This document shows positions 56,980 to 64,000 of a stretch of DNA of 64,000 nucleotides, one piece after another. The notes under the pieces are model-generated. The model saw only the letters and a program-made list of their open reading frames with translations, did not search any database and was not told the origin of the DNA. The position numbers and the translations under genes are program-made. How positions within the stretch are numbered: the first letter of the stretch is position 1; each line of letters begins with the position of its first letter. This stretch comes from Sphingomonas sp. Leaf230 (GTDB lineage Bacteria; Pseudomonadota; Alphaproteobacteria; Sphingomonadales; Sphingomonadaceae), in NCBI RefSeq assembly GCF_001421745.1, contig NZ_LMKW01000009.1, forward strand, positions 347,507 through 411,506, written 5' to 3'.

Positions 56980-58158
56980 TCAGCCGGTGTCGATCGCTGC
57001 GCCCTGATAGGTGTCGATGGCCTCGAAGATATCTGTCAGCGCGGCGCGTTCGTCGGCGGTCAGTTCGGGTCGCCAAACCTCGAACAGCAGAACGATCCGG
57101 GTTTCCGTGCCGCGGTTCCACGCCTCATGCTCGAACGAATCGTCGAAGATGAGCATCTCGCCGGCTCGCCACGCGCGCGTTTCGGCCCCCACCCGCAGCG
57201 CGCATCCCTCGGGAGCGATCAGCGGTAAATGACAGATCAGTCGTGTGTTGAGCATCCCGTGATGCGGCCGAATGTGCGTGCCCGGCTTCAGCAGCGAAAC
57301 GATCGCCATCGGCGAGCGGCCCGCGATGATCGGGATCGGTGCCTTCTCCAGCGCGGCCATCGTATGCGGACAGGAGGATGCGTTGGGTTCCACGCGCTCG
57401 CCACCGCGCCACAACTGGAACGCGCTCCAGCTAGGATCGTCGAGCAACGGGTTGGCCGGCGCTGGCCGGTCTGGCGTCGACTGGACATAGGGCGCAAAGC
57501 CCTTCTCGGCCGCGACGATGCTTTCGAGCTCGGCATGCATGTCTGCGGTCGCGGCCTCGATGGCGGCAACCCACGCGAACTCGTCGCGCTCGAAGAACGC
57601 ACGCTGCGCAAGCCCGGGAAAATAGAACATCGACGGCTGTTGTAGATACAGTTCGCGCCGTCCGAGCAGCAGGTCGAGCGCGTACCGCGTACGCCCTCCC
57701 GATACGCCAGCGGCAAGGCCAGTACCCGCCAGCGCATCGCCAAGATGTGCGGCAAACCGTTTCGCGCAATCCGCCAGGAATGCCTCACCCGCCTTCAGCA
57801 TCGGCACCAGCACGGGCGCGATCGGGGCATCCGGCAGGGTGGCGACGTTCAGTGCAGTGCGATAGAATGATTGCGCCGCGCGCTCGTCGCCGCGTCGAAC
57901 CTTCAGCGCGGCCATCGTCAACAGCGCAGCCAAGTGGCGTGGTTCTGCTGCCAGGAAATGCACCAGCGCGGTTTCCGCCTCGTCGTCGCGGCCGAGCGAC
58001 TGTGCGGCTTGTGCGATCAGGAACCACGGCGCGGGCATGCCCGGTGCACCGTCGCGTAGAAGGGACAGCATTTCATAGGCGCGTGCCGCGTTACCGTTGC
58101 GGAGCGCAGCCATCCCCTCGCGCGCGAGAGTTTCTGCTTGAGGCCGGGTGAGTTGCAT
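56980..58158 (-). CDS. TPR protein with aspartyl/asparaginyl beta-hydroxylase domain (second of two)
   Basis: A 392-aa relative of the convergent neighbour. It has TPR repeats near residues 10-120 (AYEMLSLLRDGAPGMPAPWFLIAQAAQSLGRDDEAETALVHFL), then the oxygenase domain with His299 in RPHHGMLNTR and His344 in FEHEAWN, again 45 residues apart, and RIVLLFEVWRP. CTGGAGGA just upstream supports ATG 58158. The two genes converge, so this is not a simple tandem duplication. The target protein is unknown. Confidence 0.87.
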   Translation of the reverse strand: MQLTRPQAETLAREGMAALRNGNAARAYEMLSLLRDGAPGMPAPWFLIAQAAQSLGRDDEAETALVHFLAAEPRHLAALLTMAALKVRRGDERAAQSFYRTALNVATLPDAPIAPVLVPMLKAGEAFLADCAKRFAAHLGDALAGTGLAAGVSGGRTRYALDLLLGRRELYLQQPSMFYFPGLAQRAFFERDEFAWVAAIEAATADMHAELESIVAAEKGFAPYVQSTPDRPAPANPLLDDPSWSAFQLWRGGERVEPNASSCPHTMAALEKAPIPIIAGRSPMAIVSLLKPGTHIRPHHGMLNTRLICHLPLIAPEGCALRVGAETRAWRAGEMLIFDDSFEHEAWNRGTETRIVLLFEVWRPELTADERAALTDIFEAIDTYQGAAIDTG

Positions 58159-58218
58159 TCCTCCAGCGTAACGATGTGGAGGCGGATGCCAAGTGCGCGG
58201 GTCGCAACCTGACTTGAG

Positions 58219-58250
58219 GCGTGGCATGCTCCAGCCTGGGAATGCCACGC
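58219..58250. repeat. Perfect hairpin in the gap upstream of the second hydroxylase gene
   Basis: GCGTGGCAT and ATGCCACGC (nine pairs) flank a 14-base loop, 61 bases upstream of the hydroxylase start. There is no T-run. The rest of the gap 58159-58423 shows no gene. Confidence 0.5.
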
Positions 58251-58423
58251 GACCACGATAGGCACATTTCGAAGTGTCGATAATCGATCAGGCGACGTGG
58301 TGATAAAGGACCCGGAGCGAGCCAAGACTGTGACCAGTCCGCGGCCACGCTGTTGGCACAGTCGGGCGTGCTACTGGCGGCGGCTTGCCGATCAATACGG
58401 CAGATCCGGAATATTGTAAGACT

Positions 58424-58498
58424 TGGCTGGGGCGGCAGGGTTCGAACCTGCGCATGGCGGCATCAAAAGCCGCTGCCTTACCACTTGGCGACGCCCCA
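58424..58498 (-). tRNA. tRNA-Gln (TTG)
   Basis: A 75-nt cloverleaf on the minus strand with encoded CCA. The acceptor is TGGGGCG/CGCCCCA with G discriminator, the anticodon stem GCGGC/GCCGC with loop TTTTGAT (anticodon TTG), and the T-arm GCAGG-TTCGAAC-CTGC. Confidence 0.95.
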
Positions 58499-58550
58499 AC
58501 AGAGGCGGCCTTATAGCGGGGCAGCGGCGTGTGAAAAGCCCTTGCGGACG

Positions 58551-59660
58551 TCAATCCGCGAGATGGTGCAGCCAGTTGTTCTCGTCCGGCGCGGTGCCGC
58601 GCTGGATCGAGACGAGCGCGTCGCGCATCCGCATCGTCAACGCACCCGGAGCGCCGTCGCCGATCGTGAAGCGGCCCTCGGGGCTCGCGACCGTGCCGAT
58701 CGGCGTGACGACCGCCGCGGTGCCGCAAGCGAACGCCTCGACCAGCCGGCCGCTGGCAGCGTCTGCGCGCCACTGGTCGATCGTGTAGCCTTCCTCGCGG
58801 ACCGTAATGCCGTTCGCGCGAGCGAGCGTCAGGATCGAGTCGCGGGTGATGCCGGGCAGGATCGTGCCGGTTAGAGCAGGGGTCGCCATGCTGCCGTCGT
58901 CAAACACGAAGAAGATGTTCATGCCGCCGAGTTCCTCGACCCAGCGCCGCTCGGCCGCATCGAGGAAGACGACCTGGTCGCAGCCGTTGCGGATCGCCTC
59001 CGACTGCGCGAGCAGGCTGGCGGCGTAGTTGCCGCCACACTTGGCCGCGCCAGTGCCGCCCTGTGCGGCGCGCGTGTATTGCTGGCTGACCCAGATCGAC
59101 ACGGTGGGGGCGCCGCCCTTGAAGTAGGCGCCGACCGAAGAGGCGAGCACCATGTAGAGATATTCCGCGGACGGCTTCACGCCGAGGAACACTTCGGAGG
59201 CGAACATGAATGGGCGCAGGTACAGCGCGCCGCCATCGCTCTCCGGGATCCAGTTCGCGTCGGTCTTCACGAGGCGCTCGACCGACTCGAGGAACAGCTC
59301 GGTCGGCAGCTCGGGCATCGCCAGGCGCCGTGCCGAATCCTGGAAACGGCGCGCATTCGCCTCCGGACGGAACAGCGCGGTGCCGCCATCGGCGAGTCGA
59401 TACGCCTTCATCCCCTCGAAGATCTCCTGCGCGTAATGCAGCACCGACGATGCCGGATCGATCGTCAGCGGCGCGCGTGCGGTGATCCGCGCGTCGTGCC
59501 AGCCCTCGGTCTCGCTGTAGCGGATCATCGCCATGTGATCGGTGAAGACTCGCCCGAATCCGGGATCGATCAGCCGCTTCGCCCGCTCGTTCGCCTCGAC
59601 CGGAGTCGCGTTCGGCTCATGGCGGAAGGCGGAAGACGGCGTAAAAGCTGGAACGGACAT
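58551..59660 (-). CDS. ilvE: Branched-chain amino acid aminotransferase
   Basis: A 369-aa class IV PLP-dependent transaminase that interconverts Leu, Ile and Val with their 2-oxo acids. The PLP lysine lies in GGTGAAKCGGNYAASLLAQ, with earlier SVLHYAQEIFEGMKAYR and the C-terminal FACGTAAVVTPIGTV. The length and motifs fit the mitochondrial-type (BCAT2-like) branch. It is divergent from a MarR gene, with only 41 bp between them, so regulation by that MarR is plausible. Confidence 0.96.
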   Translation of the reverse strand: MSVPAFTPSSAFRHEPNATPVEANERAKRLIDPGFGRVFTDHMAMIRYSETEGWHDARITARAPLTIDPASSVLHYAQEIFEGMKAYRLADGGTALFRPEANARRFQDSARRLAMPELPTELFLESVERLVKTDANWIPESDGGALYLRPFMFASEVFLGVKPSAEYLYMVLASSVGAYFKGGAPTVSIWVSQQYTRAAQGGTGAAKCGGNYAASLLAQSEAIRNGCDQVVFLDAAERRWVEELGGMNIFFVFDDGSMATPALTGTILPGITRDSILTLARANGITVREEGYTIDQWRADAASGRLVEAFACGTAAVVTPIGTVASPEGRFTIGDGAPGALTMRMRDALVSIQRGTAPDENNWLHHLAD

Positions 59661-59701
59661 CGAAAATCTCTCTCGTTGCGGGTTGCCGACGACTACGGGC
59701 G

Positions 59702-60208
59702 ATGTCTAAACCGGTCAACATGCCTGCCACTCCGTCTTCTGCTTCACCCCTGTTCCTTCGCGAACCCGAACTCCGCCGCGGCATGGAGCTGCTGTACTTC
59801 GGTTATAGCCACCTGACGCGGTCGATCGACCAGGGTCTTGCCGAAGAGGGGCTGGGCCGCGCGCACCACCGAGCGCTGTATTTCATCGCGCGAAAGCCCG
59901 ACATGACGGTGAGCGAGCTGCTGTCGTTGCTGGCGATCACCAAGCAGTCGCTGGGACGCGTGCTCAACGAACTCGCGGACCGCAAGCTGGTCGAGACGCG
60001 GCCGGGCGAGCGCGACCGGCGGCAGCGTTTGCTGCGGTTGACGGCCGAGGGTTCGAAGATGGAGCGCGAACTGTTCGAGGCGGCGCGGATCCGGATGGCG
60101 GACGCATATGCGAGCGCAGGGCAGAGCGCGGTATCGGGGTTCTGGGCGGTGCTCGAAGGGCTGGTGCCGGAGGCGGACCGTTCGCAGGTGTTCGGCCTGC
60201 GCGGTTAG
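59702..60208 (+). CDS. MarR family transcriptional regulator
   Basis: A 168-aa MarR-type winged-helix protein. The DNA-binding core is LGRAHHRALYFIARKPDMTVSELLSLLAITKQSLGRVLNELADRKLVETRPGERDRRQRLLRLTAEG, with the basic wing RPGERDRRQR. It shares a 41-bp divergent promoter region with ilvE. The ligand is unknown. Confidence 0.93.
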   Translation: MSKPVNMPATPSSASPLFLREPELRRGMELLYFGYSHLTRSIDQGLAEEGLGRAHHRALYFIARKPDMTVSELLSLLAITKQSLGRVLNELADRKLVETRPGERDRRQRLLRLTAEGSKMERELFEAARIRMADAYASAGQSAVSGFWAVLEGLVPEADRSQVFGLRG

Positions 60209-60337
60209 TCGATCCGCGCAAGGCGGGTCGGTTCACGCGGGACGATTTGGCGTTGACGTCGCCGCAAGGACTGTGGCACTCGGCCGGTCATCGAGAGCCG
60301 GTGCAAGACCCGGACCGACAGGCGTAGATCGCCGTTC

Positions 60338-60411
60338 GCGGGTGTAGCTCAATGGTAGAGCTTTTGCTTCCCAAGCAAGTGACGAGGGTTCGATTCCCTT
60401 CACCCGCTCCA
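60338..60411 (+). tRNA. tRNA-Gly (CCC)
   Basis: A 74-nt cloverleaf with encoded CCA. The acceptor is GCGGGTG/CACCCGC with discriminator T, the anticodon stem TTTGC/GCAAG with loop TTCCCAA (anticodon CCC), and the T-arm AGGG-TTCGATT-CCCT. Confidence 0.95.
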
Positions 60412-60456
60412 CGTTTTCGCTGAAATCACTAACGTCGCCGTTCCGCGTCCGCCATT

Positions 60457-61446
60457 CTACATCGGCTCCGCGAGTTGCGTACGGTTCCTGCCGCCGGATT
60501 TCGCCGCGTAGAGCATCGTGTCGGCCCGTTCGAGCCAGGCGGTAAGCGTGTTGAAGGATGCGGACAGTTCAGCCACGCCGAAGCTCGCGGTTACGTGGAT
60601 CGTACCGCCGCCATGGAGCGTCATCGGATGTTCGGCGATGGTATTCCGCAGTCGCTCCGCGACGACGAGGGCTGCCGCGCCGCTGGTTTCCGGCATCAGA
60701 AGGGCGAATTCCTCGCCACCGAGGCGACCGAACAGATCGCAAGGGCGTAGCGTGGTTTCGGCTAGGCTGGCGATCTGCTTCAGGACCTGATCGCCGATCG
60801 AGTGGCCGTAAGTATCGTTCACCCGCTTGAAATGGTCGACGTCGATCATGATCAGCGAACTTGCCCGCCCGTAGCGAAGCGTACGCTCCATTTCCCGTTG
60901 CGCCTGGTCGACGAAGCCACGCCGGGTCAGCGCCCCAGTCAGATGATCGACTTGTGCGATCAGCCGCAGTTCGAGTTCGTCACAAACGATGTTGGCGAAA
61001 TTGCTCAGGATGGCGATGTCCGCAGGGCTGAACCGTCTGGGCCGGGTATCCATCGCGCACAGCGCCCCGACATTATATCCTTCGGGCGTGCGCAGGGGGA
61101 TGCCCGCATAGCTCCGCACATAGGGCGGGCCCACGACCAGCGGACTTTCGGCGAACCTCGGGTCGTCCAGCGCGTTTTCGATGATCAACGGGTCGCGTTG
61201 CTGGATCGTATGCGTGCAGAAAGATACCACGCGGGGCGTTTCGCTCTGCTCCATGCCGCGCCGCGCCTTGAACCATTGCCGATCGCGATCGACGAGCGTC
61301 ACGGTCGCTATGGGTACCGCGAGCACCGTGCGGACGAGCGTGACGATCTTCTCGAAGGGCTCTTCGACCGCGGTGTCGAGCACGTCGAGGCGACGCAAGG
61401 CTGCGACCCGGCCATCGTCGTCGTCGAGCAGCAGGGCGTTATCCAT
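60457..61446 (-). CDS. GAF-GGDEF diguanylate cyclase
   Basis: A 329-aa soluble protein that would make c-di-GMP from GTP. The N-terminal GAF domain covers about residues 25-160. The GGDEF domain has IMIDVDHFKRVNDTYGH (metal Asp) and active-site GGEEF at 243-247. An inhibitory I-site RxxD (Arg234, Asp237) is exactly five residues before it, so product inhibition is expected. No membrane segment or EAL domain is present. It overlaps an upstream small gene by eight bases. Confidence 0.94.
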   Translation of the reverse strand: MDNALLLDDDDGRVAALRRLDVLDTAVEEPFEKIVTLVRTVLAVPIATVTLVDRDRQWFKARRGMEQSETPRVVSFCTHTIQQRDPLIIENALDDPRFAESPLVVGPPYVRSYAGIPLRTPEGYNVGALCAMDTRPRRFSPADIAILSNFANIVCDELELRLIAQVDHLTGALTRRGFVDQAQREMERTLRYGRASSLIMIDVDHFKRVNDTYGHSIGDQVLKQIASLAETTLRPCDLFGRLGGEEFALLMPETSGAAALVVAERLRNTIAEHPMTLHGGGTIHVTASFGVAELSASFNTLTAWLERADTMLYAAKSGGRNRTQLAEPM

Positions 61447-61678
61447 GATCCGGTGCCTTCATCATCGCGCGGATTGCTACGGTGAGATCGTCGGCATAGC
61501 TGTCGACCAGCGTGCGGATGCTCGCATCGACGACGTCCTCGCCGAGTCCCGCCGCCCGCAGGCTGACGATCAGTTCGGCAAGATGTGCTTGGTGACGCTG
61601 TACGCTGGCCAACAACTCCGCGGGGATCTCGAGCGGTTCCGCCACACTGGGAGTAGGCTGAAGTTGATCGATGCGCAC
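61439..61678 (-). CDS. Small protein coupled to the diguanylate cyclase
   Basis: A 79-aa protein with GTG start at 61678, supported by GAGGGG about six bases upstream. It is helical and acidic/hydrophobic (LEIPAELLASVQRHQAHLAELIVSLRAAGLGEDVVDASIRTLVDSYADDLTVAIRAMM), with no recognised domain. Its 3' end overlaps the cyclase start by eight bases, implying translational coupling and possibly a regulatory partner. A longer upstream ATG reading is less likely. Confidence 0.65.
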   Translation of the reverse strand: MRIDQLQPTPSVAEPLEIPAELLASVQRHQAHLAELIVSLRAAGLGEDVVDASIRTLVDSYADDLTVAIRAMMKAPDHG

Positions 61679-61856
61679 TTTCGGCCCCTCATGGTGGTCC
61701 CGAGTCTTTACAACCGAACGGTTAACAGAGCTCAAACGAGGGAGTGCGACACCATGGCAGAACGAAGAGGCTGAGCGGTACCGCATCGATGCGAACGATG
61801 ACGCGTGCCTTGCGCCACTCGCCAGTACTGGCTCGCGTAAACGACGTGGCGGACCG

Positions 61857-62672
61857 TCAGGCGAACGTCTCGCTCGGCGCGTACCAGCCTAGCGCTTGCG
61901 AAATCTGCGTTGCGGCGCGCTTCAGTGCGACCAGTGCTTCTTCGGCGGAGATATGCGGCGTTTCGTCGATGACCTCGAGGAACGGGATGGTCAGCGCGGC
62001 AACGACGTGGCCGTCAAAGCCGAAGATGGGGCAACTTATGTCGGAAACGCCGCCCATCCGCGCGCTGCGGATCGATTCATAGCCGCGTTCGCGGATCTCG
62101 GCGAAAGACGCATCGAGCGCGTCGCGGGCCGCCGGGTCCATCGTTTGGTCGAGTATCGTGGATCGGGCATCGTCGGTCATGAAGGCGAGCAGGACGTGAC
62201 CCGAGCAGTTCGTCGCCAAGGCTATGCTGGTGCCGAGACGGACGGCGAAACCGGTCGGGCCGGGGCTTTCCTGCCGAAGGATGATCAGCCCGGACGTGCC
62301 GTTGACGACGACGAGATGGCAGGATTGCATCGCGGTCGCCGCCAAGGTCTGCATCAGCGGCGCGGCGACGTGCGTCAGTTCCTGCGCAGGGGTCGCGCGG
62401 TGCGCCGTTTCGAGGAGCTTGTAGGTCACGCGGTAGCGATCGCTGCCGGGATCCTTGTGCAGCCAGCCGCGCCGGTCGAGCACGACGATCACGCGGAAGA
62501 GTTCGCTGATCGACCGCGACAGGCGGGCTGCGATTTCGCTGACCGTCAGGCCGTTCGGTTCGCGCGCGAGCAGTTCGATGATGTCGATCGCCTTTTCCAG
62601 CGCGGGCGCCGAATAGACGCGCGGACTGGCGCTATTGGTGTCTGGCGGGGGCGGCGGCGAGGGAAGCGGCAT
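61857..62672 (-). CDS. IclR family transcriptional regulator
   Basis: A 271-aa regulator. A winged helix (ALEKAIDIIELLAREPNGLTVSEIAARLSRSISELFRVIVVLDRRGWL) is followed by a GAF-like effector-binding domain (RLGTSIALATNCSGHVLLAF, GYESIRSARMGGVSDISCPIFGFDGHVVAALTIPFLE). The proline-rich start PLPSPPPPPD is disordered. It is divergent from lldD, with a palindrome in the intergenic region, so control of the lactate or related hydroxyacid oxidase is likely. Confidence 0.94.
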   Translation of the reverse strand: MPLPSPPPPPDTNSASPRVYSAPALEKAIDIIELLAREPNGLTVSEIAARLSRSISELFRVIVVLDRRGWLHKDPGSDRYRVTYKLLETAHRATPAQELTHVAAPLMQTLAATAMQSCHLVVVNGTSGLIILRQESPGPTGFAVRLGTSIALATNCSGHVLLAFMTDDARSTILDQTMDPAARDALDASFAEIRERGYESIRSARMGGVSDISCPIFGFDGHVVAALTIPFLEVIDETPHISAEEALVALKRAATQISQALGWYAPSETFA

Positions 62673-62734
62673 GGTCGAAGCTAACGTGATTGCGGGCGCG
62701 ATCCTTATGCCGCAAGCGCGCGGCGTCGAAACAA

Positions 62735-62757
62735 CAATCTTTCATATCTGAAAGTTG
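62735..62757. promoter_or_regulatory. Candidate IclR-type operator between iclR-like gene and lldD
   Basis: CTTTCA-TATC-TGAAAG (62739-62754) is a perfect six-base-arm palindrome, extended by CAA and TTG. It lies about 80 bases upstream of lldD and 63 upstream of the regulator gene. Overlap with both promoters is consistent with dual control. Confidence 0.45.
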
Positions 62758-62836
62758 CTGGCGGGGGCGTTGGCTTGCTAGGGGACGTTGCACGCCGCGA
62801 TTCCGGGATCGATGCGCATAATATGGGAGACGCCGC

Positions 62837-63970
62837 ATGACGATCGCCTCGACGCTCGATTTCCGCGAGGCTGCACGCAAGCGGCTGCCGCGATTCCTGT
62901 TCGAGTATGCCGATGGCGGTTCCTATGCGGAGGCAACGCTGGCGCGCAACGTGAGCGACCTGTCGGGGATCGCGCTGCGCCAGCGAGTGTTGCGCGACGT
63001 GTCCGATATCGATCTGTCGACGACGCTGTTCGGCCAGCATCAGGCGCTGCCGGTCGGGCTTGGGCCGGTCGGGATCGCGGGCATGTACCATCGCCGCGGC
63101 GAGACGCAGGCGGCGCGGGCCGCGCATGCCGCGGGCGTGCCGTTCTGCCTGTCGACGGTGTCGCTCTGTTCGCTTGGCGAGGTGGTGAAGGCCGCGCCGA
63201 CCGGCCCGACCTGGTTCCAGCTCTATGTCATCCGCGATCGGGCGTTCATGCGCGATCTGCTCGCCACGGCGAAGGCGGAGGGTGCGAAGGCGCTGGTGTT
63301 TACGGTCGACATGCCGGTGCCGGGCGCGCGCTACCGCGATCAGCATTCGGGGATGTCGGGCCCGCGCGCGCCGCTGCGCCGGATGTTGCAGGCGATGGGC
63401 CGACCCGGCTGGGCGTGGGACGTGGGCTTGCATGGGCGGCCACACCAGCTCGGCAATCTCGAGCCGGTGCTGGGCAAGGCGAGCGGGTTGAACGATTACA
63501 TGGGCTGGCTTGGCAACAATTTCGATCCGTCGATCGCGTGGAAGGACCTCGAATGGATCCGCGAAGGCTGGGATGGGCCGCTGATCATCAAGGGCATCCT
63601 AGATCCGGATGACGCGCGCGAGGCGGCGGCGATCGGTGCGGACGGGATCGTCGTGTCGAACCATGGCGGACGGCAGCTCGACGGCGTGCTGTCGAGCACG
63701 GCGGCACTGCCGGCGATCGCGGAGGCGGTGAAGGGGCAGCTTACCGTGCTCGCGGATTCGGGCGTGCGGTCGGGGCTCGACGTGGTGCGGATGCTGGCGC
63801 TGGGGGCGGATGGCGTGCTGTTGGGACGGGCGTGGCTGTATGCGCTGGCGGCGCGGGGCGAGGCTGGGGTGACGCAGCTGTTGACGCTGATTGAGCGGGA
63901 GATGCGCGTGGCGATGGCGCTGACGGGGGTGCGGTCTATCGCCGAGATCGACCGGAGTATTCTGGTCTAG
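62837..63970 (+). CDS. lldD: FMN-dependent L-lactate dehydrogenase
   Basis: A 377-aa alpha-hydroxyacid oxidase/dehydrogenase that oxidises L-lactate to pyruvate and passes electrons to quinone. The N-terminal [56 protein letters not shown] and the catalytic [16 protein letters not shown] with FMN-binding [29 protein letters not shown] are all present. Length fits LldD. Start ATG 62837. It is the likely target of the divergent IclR regulator. Confidence 0.95.
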   Translation: MTIASTLDFREAARKRLPRFLFEYADGGSYAEATLARNVSDLSGIALRQRVLRDVSDIDLSTTLFGQHQALPVGLGPVGIAGMYHRRGETQAARAAHAAGVPFCLSTVSLCSLGEVVKAAPTGPTWFQLYVIRDRAFMRDLLATAKAEGAKALVFTVDMPVPGARYRDQHSGMSGPRAPLRRMLQAMGRPGWAWDVGLHGRPHQLGNLEPVLGKASGLNDYMGWLGNNFDPSIAWKDLEWIREGWDGPLIIKGILDPDDAREAAAIGADGIVVSNHGGRQLDGVLSSTAALPAIAEAVKGQLTVLADSGVRSGLDVVRMLALGADGVLLGRAWLYALAARGEAGVTQLLTLIEREMRVAMALTGVRSIAEIDRSILV

Positions 63971-64000
63971 GTTCCGCGCACCTTTCCTCCCGAAAGAAGC

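Overview
The window is a 64 kb piece of a high-GC alphaproteobacterial chromosome. Protein style points to a Sphingomonas-like member of the Sphingomonadales: GyrA, an N-terminally extended ribosomal protein S9, metal-type HemB, a TonB-dependent receptor with a GGxATTYGADAVSGVVN plug, and an MFS/spermidine-synthase fusion. Six tRNA genes and many housekeeping genes (purL, map, hemB, gyrA, rplM-rpsI, dxs, proC, ilvE, tlyA) indicate core genome. I see no integrase, transposase, phage gene, plasmid gene or CRISPR array.

Layout. 1-6 kb: purL (cut by the window edge), a DUF1842-like protein, map, a CinA/MoaB-like protein, a HIRAN-domain protein, tRNA-Ala and a long disordered YGQ-rich protein with a DUF2171-like domain. 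6-12.5 kb: an MDR oxidoreductase, CorA, then a tightly coupled minus-strand operon encoding an ATP-grasp ligase, a flavin monooxygenase and a MetNIQ-type ABC transporter. 12.6-25 kb: a periplasmic cyclophilin, a lipid kinase, hemB-GNAT-spermidine synthase-like fusion, a lipoprotein, two identical tRNA-Arg genes, two alpha/beta hydrolases, DUF952 and gyrA. 25-36 kb: SDR-yaaA, a TPR-like periplasmic protein, an Lrp regulator, a degenerate histidine kinase coupled to a polysaccharide deacetylase, rplM-rpsI, ctaA, and merC-zur. 36-49 kb: dxs with a coupled 55-aa membrane protein, tlyA, TspO, ubiK-ybjN-proC, a Tat-exported GH10 xylanase behind a LacI-type operator, a ClC transporter, an L,D-transpeptidase, an MBL hydrolase and an S9 peptidase. 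50-58 kb: a large TonB-dependent receptor, a sulfotransferase-like protein, a small secreted protein and two TPR/aspartyl-hydroxylase proteins; this is the most accessory-looking part. 58-64 kb: tRNA-Gln, ilvE, a MarR regulator, tRNA-Gly, a GAF-GGDEF cyclase with a coupled small protein, an IclR regulator and divergent lldD.

The most striking large-scale pattern is in the gaps. At least three unrelated families of long, nearly perfect inverted repeats (about 105-125 bp each) lie between genes. They occupy almost every convergent gap longer than about 100 bp. None was seen in any of the roughly fifteen divergent (promoter-bearing) gaps. They look like bidirectional 3'-end elements. One further repeat type supplies the stop codon of tlyA.

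All calls come from reading the sequence and recalling protein families. No database search was run, and coordinates of non-ATG starts are the least certain part.
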